Below, in pieces: positions 55,024 to 63,964 of a stretch of DNA of 64,000 bases (its first letter is position 1; each line of letters begins with the position of its first letter). A program made the translations under genes and the position numbers. The notes beneath the pieces were generated by a model. The model was not told the DNA's origin. It did no database searches and saw nothing but the letters and a program-made list of their open reading frames with translations. The stretch lies in assembly GCF_014205675.1 (NCBI RefSeq), contig NZ_JACIIX010000017.1, positions 1 through 64,000 on the forward strand. Reading direction: 5' to 3'. The DNA comes from Novispirillum itersonii (GTDB taxonomy: Bacteria > Pseudomonadota > Alphaproteobacteria > Rhodospirillales > Rhodospirillaceae).

Positions 55024-56418
55024 TCAGAAGAGAGGGGACAGGGCTGGCGCAGGCTCGGGAAGGGAAATGGCGGAAGAGAACACGCCATCAGGATCAAACC
55101 GCCGCTTGAGATCCAGAAGACGGTCACGGTTGGCGGCAAAAGCGGCGCTTGACTGCTCCTTTGCTTCCGGTCCCAGCAGATTGGGGTATCCGCCGGGCAG
55201 CGCATGGTTCGCCACCGCCTGCGACAGGGCCTCAGCCCAGGCAATGTGACCAGCGGCCCCGGCCGTCTCGCTGTCATCCCAGCCCGCCACGAATTCCATC
55301 AGGATATGCGGTTGCCGCAGTCCGAAAGCAGTGGCGTCGGGGGCGACAGCGGCGGCGGCTCCGTGGAAGCGGTGCAGCACAATGGATTGACCGGGGACCG
55401 TCCGCCGGGACAGGCCATCGAGCAATGTGTCAATCAGCGGCGTGGTCAGATCCGCCGCATTGCGGGTCCGGACCGCATAATGGTGCCCCTCCGCCACCCG
55501 GAACATGCCCAACGCCTGCCGGTACGTCATCAGGCGCAGATCGCGGTACAGTGGCGTCCCCAGTGTATCCAGCGGTTTCAGCAGGGCTTCCCCTGCGGCG
55601 GGATCACCGCACCAGACAGGGATCAGCACAGCAGCCGCATCACCGGTATCGGCGGTCAGCAGGGTTGCCATCATCGTCAGCTCCGCCGGGGCGGTGGCGG
55701 TGACCTCTGCCCAGACTTCCAGCGCCGGGCGGATCTGCGCCCCGGTAAACAGGAAGGCACCGGACAGCACCTGTGGCTGGGCATGCAGGCGGACAGTCAG
55801 TTCCGTCACCACCCCAAAATTGCCGCCACCCCCGCGCAGGGCCCAGAACAGATCGGGGTTTTCCCCGGCCGACGCGGTCATCACCCCCCCATCGGCCATC
55901 ACCACCGTGGCCGACAGCAGATTATCCAGCGCCAGCCCGTAGGCCCCGGTCAGCAGACCATATCCACCGCCAAGGGTCAGTCCGGTCAGACCGACCTGAA
56001 AGATTGTCCCGGTGGTGGCAACCAGACCATGGTCCTCGGCAGCGGCGACAACCATCCCGGCCAGAACACCGCCTCCGACCCGCGCCGTCCGGGCCTCCGG
56101 GTTGATCGCGATATCCCGCAGGCGGCTGAGGTCTATCACCAGTCCACCATCCCGCAGGGCCCGTCCTGCCCAGTCATGGCCCCCTCCTTTGACCGACAGC
56201 GGGACACCATGGCGGACCGCCACCCTGACAACCGCTGCGGTTTCTTCTGTGGTGACGGGGGTCACGGCGAGAACCGGCCAATGGATGACCGCCGCATTCC
56301 ACAGCCCGCAGGCGGCGGCAAAGTCCGGGGTCTGCGGACGTGCCACCAGCCCGGAACGCAGACGGTCAAGATCATCCGCCAGAGCCATCACGGCGGCGGG
56401 GGAATATGCTGGGGTCAT
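55024..56418 (-). CDS. FAD-linked oxidoreductase of the berberine-bridge-enzyme family
   Basis: A 464-residue flavoprotein with a PCMH-type FAD domain. His81 in VKGGGHDWAG is the usual covalent flavin attachment residue; the second, cysteine anchor of bicovalent members is replaced by Ile139 (GTIFQVGLTGLTLGGGYG). The C terminus carries the BBE tail (YPNLLG and LLDLKRRFDPDGVF). No signal peptide is seen, so it acts in the cytosol. It lies between transport and biosynthesis genes and could oxidise the thiazoline ring or another part of the product (inference). ATG 56418 has a GGAG site, though rather distant. Confidence 0.88.
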   Translation of the reverse strand: MTPAYSPAAVMALADDLDRLRSGLVARPQTPDFAAACGLWNAAVIHWPVLAVTPVTTEETAAVVRVAVRHGVPLSVKGGGHDWAGRALRDGGLVIDLSRLRDIAINPEARTARVGGGVLAGMVVAAAEDHGLVATTGTIFQVGLTGLTLGGGYGLLTGAYGLALDNLLSATVVMADGGVMTASAGENPDLFWALRGGGGNFGVVTELTVRLHAQPQVLSGAFLFTGAQIRPALEVWAEVTATAPAELTMMATLLTADTGDAAAVLIPVWCGDPAAGEALLKPLDTLGTPLYRDLRLMTYRQALGMFRVAEGHHYAVRTRNAADLTTPLIDTLLDGLSRRTVPGQSIVLHRFHGAAAAVAPDATAFGLRQPHILMEFVAGWDDSETAGAAGHIAWAEALSQAVANHALPGGYPNLLGPEAKEQSSAAFAANRDRLLDLKRRFDPDGVFSSAISLPEPAPALSPLF

Positions 56419-56473
56419 CTTTTTATCAGTCTCCGTCAAGAAGGGCGCAGCCGCCCCCCTTCTGTTGGATCCG

Positions 56474-59400
56474 TCAGGCCGGAACCGAAGGCACCTGCCG
56501 GGCCTCCGGTATGCCGCCCTCCGGCGGGCCGGAGACCGGTTCGCGGTCAGCCAGCCGCCGGAAGGTGGCACAGTCACGCAACAGGTCTTCGTACCGGCCG
56601 CTACCGGCAATGCGGCCCTGATCAAACACCACAATCTGGTCGGCATGCCGGACCGACGACAACCGGTGAGCCACCACCACCACGGTTTTCCCGGCACACA
56701 GGGATGCCAGAGCAGCGCGGATCTCGTGACTGGTCTCCGGGTCCACCGAGGCGGTTGCCTCATCCAGCAGGACCACAGGGGCCCCCTTCAGAATGGCCCT
56801 GGCAATGGCAAGACGCTGCCGTTCGCCGCCGGACAGCCGCCCTCCCCCTTCGCCGACCCGGGTCTCATAGCCTTCCGGCAGCGCCAGAATGAAATCGTGG
56901 CAGCGGGCCGCCGTGGCGGCGGCGATCATCTCGGCATCGGTGATGCCGGGCCGGGCGACCCGGAGGTTTCCGGCAACCGTGTCGTCAAACAGGAACGTGT
57001 CCTGAAAGACAATCGAGAACAGACCGGCCCGGGTCTTCTCTTCCAGTGCCCGCAGATCGACCCCGCCGATGCGGATGGCCCCCTGATCCACATCCTGAAA
57101 GCGGGCCAGCAGGGTCAACGCCGTGGTCTTTCCCGACCCGGACGGCCCGACGAACGCATGCAGCCTGCCTGCCGCCAGATTCAGCGACACATCCAGCAGA
57201 GCGGCCCCGTCCCCGGTCCAGGAAAAACCGACATGGTCAAAGGTGATGTCAAGGCCCGGCGGCAGGGCCGGGGCGACCGGCTCCGGCAGGACCGGCAGCG
57301 ACAGAACCTCGCTGATCCGCTGGATGGTCTGATCCTGCTGACGCCGGGCAGCAACCAGATCAAAGGCATCAATGATCGGACCATAAAAAACCAGTCCGAC
57401 CACCAGAACCAGCAGGAACAGCGGCAGCGACAGGCTGCCCGCTGCCGTCAGCAGCCCCCCGGCCAACAGAATGGCGCAGAAGCCGAGATCAAGAATGGAC
57501 ACCCCGACCGCCATGGTTGGTGACAGCCGCAGAACGGTGGCCAGACTGACCTGACGGTGACGGTCCAGTGCCACGGCCAGGGCGCGGTGACGCAGCCCCC
57601 CCATGCCAAAGGCCCGCAGGGTTGCCACCCCCTGCAAATGATCAATCAGCCGTGCCGACAGGTCTTCCCGCGATGCCAGCAGATCACTCCAGATGGCCCG
57701 GTACAGACGGTCGCTCAAGGAAACCACCAGCAGAAACGCCGGAATGGTGGCCACAACGGCAAGGGCCAGCCGCCAGTCCACCGCCACCAGCACCGCCAGA
57801 CTGACCAGAGGGGCCACCACGGCCCGCATCATCTGCGCCGGGGGCAGAACCATGTTCAGTTCCGTCACATGCCGGGTGATCAGGGTTTCCAGCGCCCCGG
57901 TCTCCCGGCGGGTCAGGACACCCAGCGGCACCCGCCGCAGATGATTGCCGATCCGGTGTTGCAGGCGCGGGGCCGCCGTGGTCTGAATCCGCCACAGCAC
58001 CCTGTGGGCCAGAACATTGAACAGTCCCTGCATCCCGAAACTGGCCAGCACCAGCCCGGTATACAGCCACACGGACGCGGCAGTCAGGGTACCTGCCATT
58101 CCATCCAGAAGGGTAGCAACAGTGGCCAGAACCGGCGCCCCCATGAACAGCCCTTCCAGAAACAGCAACGGCAGCGCCCGGGTCAACAAAACCGACCGCA
58201 TCGGCCCCAGCAGCGACAGAAAGATGGCCAAGCCATTCCGCCCACCGATCAGTCTGTCATCGTCACCGGAAGAAGCGGCAGCCGGTGGCACCGGTGCGGC
58301 AGGCAGGGCTTCCGGGACAGAAACCGCTTCGGCCTCCATCCCGCCGTGCAGGGTCCAGCCTTCATCCGCATCAAAGCGGTCACACAGGCGGGCATAGGCC
58401 GGACAACGGGTCAGCAGAGCCGCATGCGGGCCACTGTCTACCACCCGGCCGCCTTCCATATACAGGATCTGATCCGCAGACCGCACGGTATTGAGGCGGT
58501 GGGCAATGGCAATGACCGTCCGCCCTGTGGCCAGCTCGCGCAGGGCCTCCATCACCTCTGCTTCGTTTTCCGGGTCAAGGGCAGAGGTCGCCTCGTCCAG
58601 CACCACCACCGGCGCGGCCCGCAGCAGGGCCCGGGCGATGGCGACACGCTGACGCTGGCCACCGGACAGGCCACGCCCCCCCTCCCCGACCGGGCTGTCG
58701 AGCCCCTGCGGCAGGGTGGCGGCAAACAGATCGACGCGGGCCCGGCGGGCTGCCTCGGCGACATCCGCATCGCTGGCCTCAGGACGTCCGGCCCGGATAT
58801 TGTCACGGATGGTTCCGGTGAACAGCCAGGCATCCTGAAGAATGAAACTGATTGACGCCAGAAGGTCCTGTGGGGCCATCGCCCGCAGGTCAACCCCACC
58901 CAGAGTGATGGCCCCGGTGCTGACATCATGAAACCGGCACAGCAGGCGGGCCAGCGTGGTTTTTCCGGCCCCGGACGGCCCGACGATGGCGGTGACAGTG
59001 CCAACCGGAACATCGAAACTGACGCCGGACACACCGCCGGACTCTTCTTCCCCATAGCGGAAGGAGACATCGCGGAAGGAAACCGCGTAGCCCTCGGGCC
59101 GCTGCGGGCTGGCCGGAACCGGCAGATCAGGCGTTTCCAGAATGGCAGCGATGGCCTTACCGGCGGTGGACATCCGCATGGCGAACGTTCCGGCGGTGAT
59201 GATCAGCTTCTGTGCCGGGGCATTCATGCCCAGCCCCATCAGCAGAAACAGCACCAGTGTCGGAGTGCTGACGCTGCCGTCAATCCACAGCAGCCCCCCG
59301 GCTGGCAGAAGCACCAGAATGTTGGCCCGCAGGCCGATCGTCAGCAGGGCTCCGGGGGCCAGAGCCGCCTCCGACAGCCGGTACGTCGCCACCGCCATGC

Positions 59401-60064
59401 GGTCCACCGCTGTGGCAAAGCGAGAGGGAACGGCCCCGGTCGCCAGAAAGGCGCGGATCACCCGCATGCCCTGAATATACTCCAGGGTTGCGGCATGCAG
59501 GGCCACCAGCGCCGAAGAATATTCCGCCCCCAGACGGCGGGTGGCCGCCAGAGCCAGCGGGTAGATCACCACGATCAGCGGGAACATGGCCAACGCCAGC
59601 AGGGCCAGCCGCCAGTCCACCACCGCCAGCAGGGCCGCCGAAACGAACGGGACCGCCAGAGCGGTTGCAACATCGGGAATGGCGTGGGCAATGGCTTCCT
59701 CGATCTGCTCCACGTCTTCATTGATGGTTTTTTTCAGGTCCGCCGTCGTTTTGGTGCTGAACAGGCCAAGGGGAACCCGGTCGAGCTTTTCCACCAACAG
59801 CACGCGCAGTTCGTAGAGGAACTGGTACGCGGTGCGGTGCGACAGGGTATTGGCCAGCGTGTTCAGACCGACCTTCCCGACAATCGCCGCAAAGGCGATC
59901 CCGGCCCAGACCAGCACGGAGGCCGTTGACAGGGTACCCCCGCTGGCCTCGATGGCCACCGCATAGACCACCAGATAGGGCACCAGACCGCAGGCTGTTC
60001 CGACGATCGACAGCAGGGCTGACAGGATCAGGGCCGGGCGGTGGGGCAAAAGCAGATGTTTCAT
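56474..60064 (-). CDS. Single-chain double ABC half-transporter (YbtP-YbtQ-like)
   Basis: A 1,196-residue fusion TMD-NBD-TMD-NBD. The first NBD has Walker A GPSGAGKTT (362-370), LSGGQ (466-470) and LDEATSALD; the second has GPSGSGKTT (973-981), LSGGE (about 1077) and LDEATASVD. Each membrane domain has about six helices. The fold is that of type-IV ABC exporters, but the genomic setting (TonB receptor, FptX-like MFS, siderophore-type NRPS) matches YbtPQ and IrtAB, which import ferric siderophores. Those relatives are encoded as two genes; here both halves are one polypeptide joined around residues 580-640. It overlaps the MFS gene by four bases. Confidence 0.88.
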   Translation of the reverse strand: MKHLLLPHRPALILSALLSIVGTACGLVPYLVVYAVAIEASGGTLSTASVLVWAGIAFAAIVGKVGLNTLANTLSHRTAYQFLYELRVLLVEKLDRVPLGLFSTKTTADLKKTINEDVEQIEEAIAHAIPDVATALAVPFVSAALLAVVDWRLALLALAMFPLIVVIYPLALAATRRLGAEYSSALVALHAATLEYIQGMRVIRAFLATGAVPSRFATAVDRMAVATYRLSEAALAPGALLTIGLRANILVLLPAGGLLWIDGSVSTPTLVLFLLMGLGMNAPAQKLIITAGTFAMRMSTAGKAIAAILETPDLPVPASPQRPEGYAVSFRDVSFRYGEEESGGVSGVSFDVPVGTVTAIVGPSGAGKTTLARLLCRFHDVSTGAITLGGVDLRAMAPQDLLASISFILQDAWLFTGTIRDNIRAGRPEASDADVAEAARRARVDLFAATLPQGLDSPVGEGGRGLSGGQRQRVAIARALLRAAPVVVLDEATSALDPENEAEVMEALRELATGRTVIAIAHRLNTVRSADQILYMEGGRVVDSGPHAALLTRCPAYARLCDRFDADEGWTLHGGMEAEAVSVPEALPAAPVPPAAASSGDDDRLIGGRNGLAIFLSLLGPMRSVLLTRALPLLFLEGLFMGAPVLATVATLLDGMAGTLTAASVWLYTGLVLASFGMQGLFNVLAHRVLWRIQTTAAPRLQHRIGNHLRRVPLGVLTRRETGALETLITRHVTELNMVLPPAQMMRAVVAPLVSLAVLVAVDWRLALAVVATIPAFLLVVSLSDRLYRAIWSDLLASREDLSARLIDHLQGVATLRAFGMGGLRHRALAVALDRHRQVSLATVLRLSPTMAVGVSILDLGFCAILLAGGLLTAAGSLSLPLFLLVLVVGLVFYGPIIDAFDLVAARRQQDQTIQRISEVLSLPVLPEPVAPALPPGLDITFDHVGFSWTGDGAALLDVSLNLAAGRLHAFVGPSGSGKTTALTLLARFQDVDQGAIRIGGVDLRALEEKTRAGLFSIVFQDTFLFDDTVAGNLRVARPGITDAEMIAAATAARCHDFILALPEGYETRVGEGGGRLSGGERQRLAIARAILKGAPVVLLDEATASVDPETSHEIRAALASLCAGKTVVVVAHRLSSVRHADQIVVFDQGRIAGSGRYEDLLRDCATFRRLADREPVSGPPEGGIPEARQVPSVPA

Positions 60065-61314
60065 TGCGTTTGGTCCGCAGAAGAGGAAAGCCGCAGGATC
60101 AGGGCACCGGATCCGGCCAGCAGGGCCGCCGCCGCTGACACCGCAAAGGCGGTTGGCATGCCAAAGGACTGGCCGACGGTTCCGGCCAGAATCCCCGCCC
60201 CGAACCGCATCAGGGCATCAAGAGATGTCAGGACGCCGAAACCGGTCGCCGCCTGCCCGCCGTCAGAGGCGGCATTCATGTAGAGTTGCCATGTGACAAC
60301 GGTCAGGGCACCGGAGAGGCTGAAATCCACCACCGCCAGTGCTGCCACGGCCACGGCAGGCAACGGGCCGGACAGCCCCAGCCCCAGCAACACAGCAGCC
60401 TTGACCGCATAGAGAACAATCAGGACCGGGCCGCAGCCCCAGCGGCGCAGGGCCCAGCCAACCAGCGCCGAGGCGGGGATCACCGATCCGGTGGCCACCG
60501 TGCCGAGGATCCATCCGGTCTGCTCGGCACTGAAGCCCCGGTCCACCATCAGCGCGGCCACCAGAACATCGGCCCCCCCCGCCGCCCCGAAACACAGGAT
60601 GACCGCACACAGCGGGCCAAACCCCGGACGGGACGCCACCTGCCGCCACGCCGACCACGGCGGACAGGGGGCCGGGGTCTGCTGATCCGCCGCACCGTCG
60701 TCCCCCCGGTCAGCACGCAGCCAGACCGGAAAGGACAGAAGGACGATCAGACCGGCAACCAGCAGAACGCCGAAGGTCCACGACAGATGGGTGCCAATGG
60801 ACAGGATCGCCCCACCGCCAAGCATTCCGCCAATGACGGTGGCAGCAACACCGGTGGCATTGGCCCAGGCCCGGCCCTCGGCTGGCAGGGTGCCAATCAG
60901 CCAGGCGGCGACGACAATCTGTAAGGTTGCCCCAATGCTGGCGCTGATCAGGGACAGGACCAGCAGCGGCCACAGCGGTCCATCGGGGGGGAACAGGGCA
61001 ACACAGGCGAACGTCCCCGCCATCAGAAGCGGCAGGGCCCGCAGCCACCCGCGGCGGCTGCCGAACGGTGCCACCACAGGCCGGTCAAACAGCGGAGCCC
61101 ACAGCATTTTGCAGGCCTGCGGCAACCACACCACCCATGTCAGTCCGACCATCGACAGCGATGCACCGTTGTCCCGCATCAGGGCTGGCAGACCGAGGGT
61201 AAAAAACCACGCGGGTAACCCCTGCACCAGACTGAACAGGCCCATCACCAGCAGGCTGCGCGCCAGCGGCGAAACGGGGACGGCACGGTCACACCGTGTT
61301 GAGGAGGCAAACAT
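60061..61314 (-). CDS. FptX/RhtX-like MFS siderophore importer
   Basis: A 417-residue twelve-helix MFS protein. The first helix region (LFSLVQGLPAWFFTLGLPAL) and SLSMVGLTWVVWLPQACKMLWAPLFDR match the AmpG/FptX/RhtX group, inner-membrane proteins that bring ferric pyochelin or rhizobactin into the cytosol. It is the second gene of the TonB-receptor operon. ATG 61314 (MFASSTRC) lies 61 bases after the receptor stop; a longer in-frame reading to 61398 would overlap the receptor. A second inner-membrane importer beside the ABC fusion is notable. Confidence 0.85.
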   Translation of the reverse strand: MFASSTRCDRAVPVSPLARSLLVMGLFSLVQGLPAWFFTLGLPALMRDNGASLSMVGLTWVVWLPQACKMLWAPLFDRPVVAPFGSRRGWLRALPLLMAGTFACVALFPPDGPLWPLLVLSLISASIGATLQIVVAAWLIGTLPAEGRAWANATGVAATVIGGMLGGGAILSIGTHLSWTFGVLLVAGLIVLLSFPVWLRADRGDDGAADQQTPAPCPPWSAWRQVASRPGFGPLCAVILCFGAAGGADVLVAALMVDRGFSAEQTGWILGTVATGSVIPASALVGWALRRWGCGPVLIVLYAVKAAVLLGLGLSGPLPAVAVAALAVVDFSLSGALTVVTWQLYMNAASDGGQAATGFGVLTSLDALMRFGAGILAGTVGQSFGMPTAFAVSAAAALLAGSGALILRLSSSADQTQ

Positions 61315-61375
61315 GGAGGGTGGCTCCGGAAAGCAGGACCACCCCATCCGCAGGCGGACAGGGTGGCCGGTCAGG

Positions 61376-63547
61376 TTAGAATGTCTTGCTGATGCCAAGG
61401 CCGATCACACGGCCCGGACCAACCCCCACCGAATGGACGGTATCGGAGTAGGTTGCGCCATTGTACTCAGGGCGTTCATCCAGCAGGTTATTGGCGAAGG
61501 TGTAGACGCTGAAGTCTTCATCGCCCCATCCCAGCCGCAGGTTGACCATGTTGTAGCTTGCAAGGTCATAGCTGTTCTGCACGTCAACACTGCGCGAGCC
61601 GACGAACTGGTACTGGGCCGAGGCGGAGAAGTCCTGAAGGAAATCCCAGGTGATCTCGGCATTGGCGGTCAGACGCGGCGTTCCGGGCACACGGTTGCCT
61701 TCCCGGATCCGCAGTGCCGCATTGGTGGCGGTATTCTTCAGCTTCGACTTGGTCAGGCCGACCCCACCGGACAGAGACAGGGTTTCCGTCAGCAGGGCAC
61801 GGCCTTCCCATTCCAGACCATAGGAATCATAGTCCTGATTGACGAAGGTGAACGCCACCGGGAAGGTGGAGGAATCAAAGGACACCAATTGCCCCTTGGA
61901 AATGTCGTTGTAGAACAGACCGAAGGTGTTCTCGACCCGTCCGCCGAGCATCTTGGTCTTGATGCCGGTTTCATAGGTCAGCCCTTCAGACGCCTGAAAA
62001 GCCGTGGTGTCCTTGCCGATGGCCGCGTTGATGGTCGAACGGCCAAACCCCCCCGACGCATAGCCACGCGCAACCGAGGCATAGGTGGTGAAGGCATCCG
62101 TCCAGTCATATGATGCCCCCAGCCGCCCGGTCACATAGGTGTCAGAGATGCTGCTGTCCTGCCGGAAGGCGGCAACCGTCCCGGGGAAACCGCGCCCGGT
62201 GTAGCGCACGCTCAGATCCTGATCATCGCGGGAAACCCGGACGCCCCCCGACAGGGTCAGGCGGTCCGTGACCGGGACCGACACATCCCCGAAGGCCGAA
62301 ACGGTACGGGAGTCAATCTTGGTATCAAACACACCACTGGCGTAGGGGCTGAACGACGAGACCGAGTCATTGACACGGTCATAGTTCGACGAGAAATAGT
62401 TCAGACCGGCAACCCACGAGATTCTGGCATCTTCAGGAGAGTTGATCCGCAGCTCCTGATTGATGATCTGCTCCCCTTCGTCAACAAGGGTCAGGTCGGC
62501 GCCCTTGGCCGGAACGAAGCCATAGGCTTTCCGGAACACATTGGCGTCGGTCAGATCATAACGGCCATCAAGCTCAATGTTCTGATACCCGCTGACGGAG
62601 GTCAGGGTCAGAGAATCGAACTTATAGGACATTTCCAGACTGGTATCAGAACGGCCCCGTTCATTCAGCGGAATAATATCGGCCCCGGAACGCGGATACC
62701 CGCCCACTTCCCGCAGCATGGCGAAACTGCTGCGCCGTTCATCCTGATCATAGCTGGTGACAAAGTTGGCGCTGAAGCGGTCGTTCGGTGTAAAGCGCAG
62801 GGTTCCCCGCGCCGCCCCCAGCCGCGATCCGCCTTCATCGCCACCGGCGATATCGTTGGGGATATCACCGTCAAGCTTTTGATAACGGATGGCGCCACGC
62901 CCGGCCAGAACGCCCGGCAGCAGCCAGCCCCCGGCTTTGGCCTCGGTCATCGCGTGCCCTTCGGTGCCCAGTTCCCCGGTCAGGCGGAACTCCCGGGTGC
63001 CATCGGCCGGTTTGGTGACAACGTTGATGGCTCCACCCAGTGCGTTGCGGCCGAACAGGGTGCCCTGCGGGCCACGCAGCACTTCCACCCGATCCACATC
63101 CAGCAGAGACGGCGGAAACCCGAACGCACTGGTTCCGACACCGTTGGTGGAGAAACCGACTGTATTGTCGAGCGAATTGGCCGGCTGCCCCAGGGGACCG
63201 ATCCCACGGATGCTGACATAGTCATTCCCCGGCTGACCAAACCCGCCGAACTGAACGTTCGGGGCCGCTCTGGTGATCGCGGTTCCGGCGTCAATGGCCG
63301 TCCCAAGGAACGGAGTATCATCCAGCGTGACCACCGTGACGCTGGCCGCCATATCCTCGGCACTTTCGACCCGCTTCAGCGCCGTCACCGTCACCGGCGG
63401 CAGGGTCAGCGACGGGGCCGCCGCCTGCGGTGGCTGCGCCCCGCCCGGTAACGGAGCCTGCTGGGCCGCAGCGGGAGCCGCAAAGGCCAGAAACGACGAT
63501 GAACACAACAACATGGCGCGGATCACAGGCCGCATTCCCATCCCCAT
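61376..63547 (-). CDS. TonB-dependent outer-membrane receptor (second of two)
   Basis: A 723-residue receptor with a signal peptide cleaved near APAAAQQ, a plug (about 50-190: PNVQFGGFGQPGNDYVSIRG, VEVLRGPQGTLFGRNALGGAINVVT) and a barrel ending ISKTF. There is no STN signalling domain. ATG 63547 is fixed by an AGGAGG site eight bases ahead. The FGRNALGGAIN plug variant is shared by many sphingomonad/rhodospirillal receptors for siderophores and other chelates. It is the first gene of the leftward operon that includes the NRPS. Confidence 0.93.
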   Translation of the reverse strand: MGMGMRPVIRAMLLCSSSFLAFAAPAAAQQAPLPGGAQPPQAAAPSLTLPPVTVTALKRVESAEDMAASVTVVTLDDTPFLGTAIDAGTAITRAAPNVQFGGFGQPGNDYVSIRGIGPLGQPANSLDNTVGFSTNGVGTSAFGFPPSLLDVDRVEVLRGPQGTLFGRNALGGAINVVTKPADGTREFRLTGELGTEGHAMTEAKAGGWLLPGVLAGRGAIRYQKLDGDIPNDIAGGDEGGSRLGAARGTLRFTPNDRFSANFVTSYDQDERRSSFAMLREVGGYPRSGADIIPLNERGRSDTSLEMSYKFDSLTLTSVSGYQNIELDGRYDLTDANVFRKAYGFVPAKGADLTLVDEGEQIINQELRINSPEDARISWVAGLNYFSSNYDRVNDSVSSFSPYASGVFDTKIDSRTVSAFGDVSVPVTDRLTLSGGVRVSRDDQDLSVRYTGRGFPGTVAAFRQDSSISDTYVTGRLGASYDWTDAFTTYASVARGYASGGFGRSTINAAIGKDTTAFQASEGLTYETGIKTKMLGGRVENTFGLFYNDISKGQLVSFDSSTFPVAFTFVNQDYDSYGLEWEGRALLTETLSLSGGVGLTKSKLKNTATNAALRIREGNRVPGTPRLTANAEITWDFLQDFSASAQYQFVGSRSVDVQNSYDLASYNMVNLRLGWGDEDFSVYTFANNLLDERPEYNGATYSDTVHSVGVGPGRVIGLGISKTF

Positions 63548-63657
63548 AGGAACATCCTCCTTACGGACACAAGTGCATACATTTTCCTGGATCCGACTTG
63601 TGCCACCGCCTCCCGCCGAGAGCCATCGGCGTGGGTTTTGTGTGATCGGATTTGACA

Positions 63658-63690
63658 TTTGCGGAATCAAATCTGCGTCGCATTCGCAAA
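63658..63690 (-). promoter_or_regulatory. Dyad in the promoter region of the metallophore operon
   Basis: TTTGCG (63658-63663) and CGCAAA (63685-63690) bracket an AT/GC-mixed core that includes GCATTCGCAAA. It lies about 110 bases upstream of the TonB receptor start and is the best regulator-site candidate in 63548-63815, which has no gene. Fur or an AraC regulator could bind; the match to known boxes is weak. Confidence 0.3.
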
Positions 63691-63815
63691 CACAGGATCT
63701 ACGACGGGCTCGTCCCTCGGGAACAGTCCCCCAGCCGCAGCCGCAGAAACCACGGCACAGTCATCAGGACCAGACGCCCGTATCAGGCCCCGTCAAGGAG
63801 CCTGACCACCGGATC

Positions 63816-63964
63816 AGGAGCCTGTCGGCTCCTGCCAAAAAACAAAAAGATTAAGGTCAGGAGCCTGTCGGCTCCTGCCAAGAAACAAAAAGATTAAGGT
63901 CAGGAGCCTGTCGGCTCCTGCCAAGAAACAAAAAGATTAAGGTCAGGAGCCTGTCGGCTCCTGA
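63816..63964. repeat. 43-bp hairpin repeat, four tandem copies
   Basis: CAGGAGCCTGTCGGCTCCTG starts at 63815, 63858, 63901 and 63944, spaced exactly 43 bases. Each copy is an eight-pair stem with a TGTC loop followed by CCAAGAAACAAAAAGATTAAGG (the first spacer has small changes). A degenerate partial copy precedes at about 63793. On the minus strand each hairpin is followed a few bases later by a T-rich stretch, so the array resembles stacked terminators after the AraC-type gene whose stop lies in the last copy. Confidence 0.85.

Noticed and set aside
55024-56763. A 579-residue frame starting at 56763 for the BBE-type flavoprotein
   Set aside because: The extra N-terminal part is out-of-frame sequence of the ABC transporter gene; ATG 56418 begins the recognisable protein.
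56474-60064. Drug-exporting ABC transporter or NRPS product exporter
   Set aside because: Not excluded by fold, but the order TonB receptor, FptX-like MFS, ABC fusion points to uptake as in yersiniabactin loci, so import is the preferred reading.
63816-63964. CRISPR array
   Set aside because: The 43-bp units repeat in full including the linker, so there are no unique spacers, and no cas genes are present.
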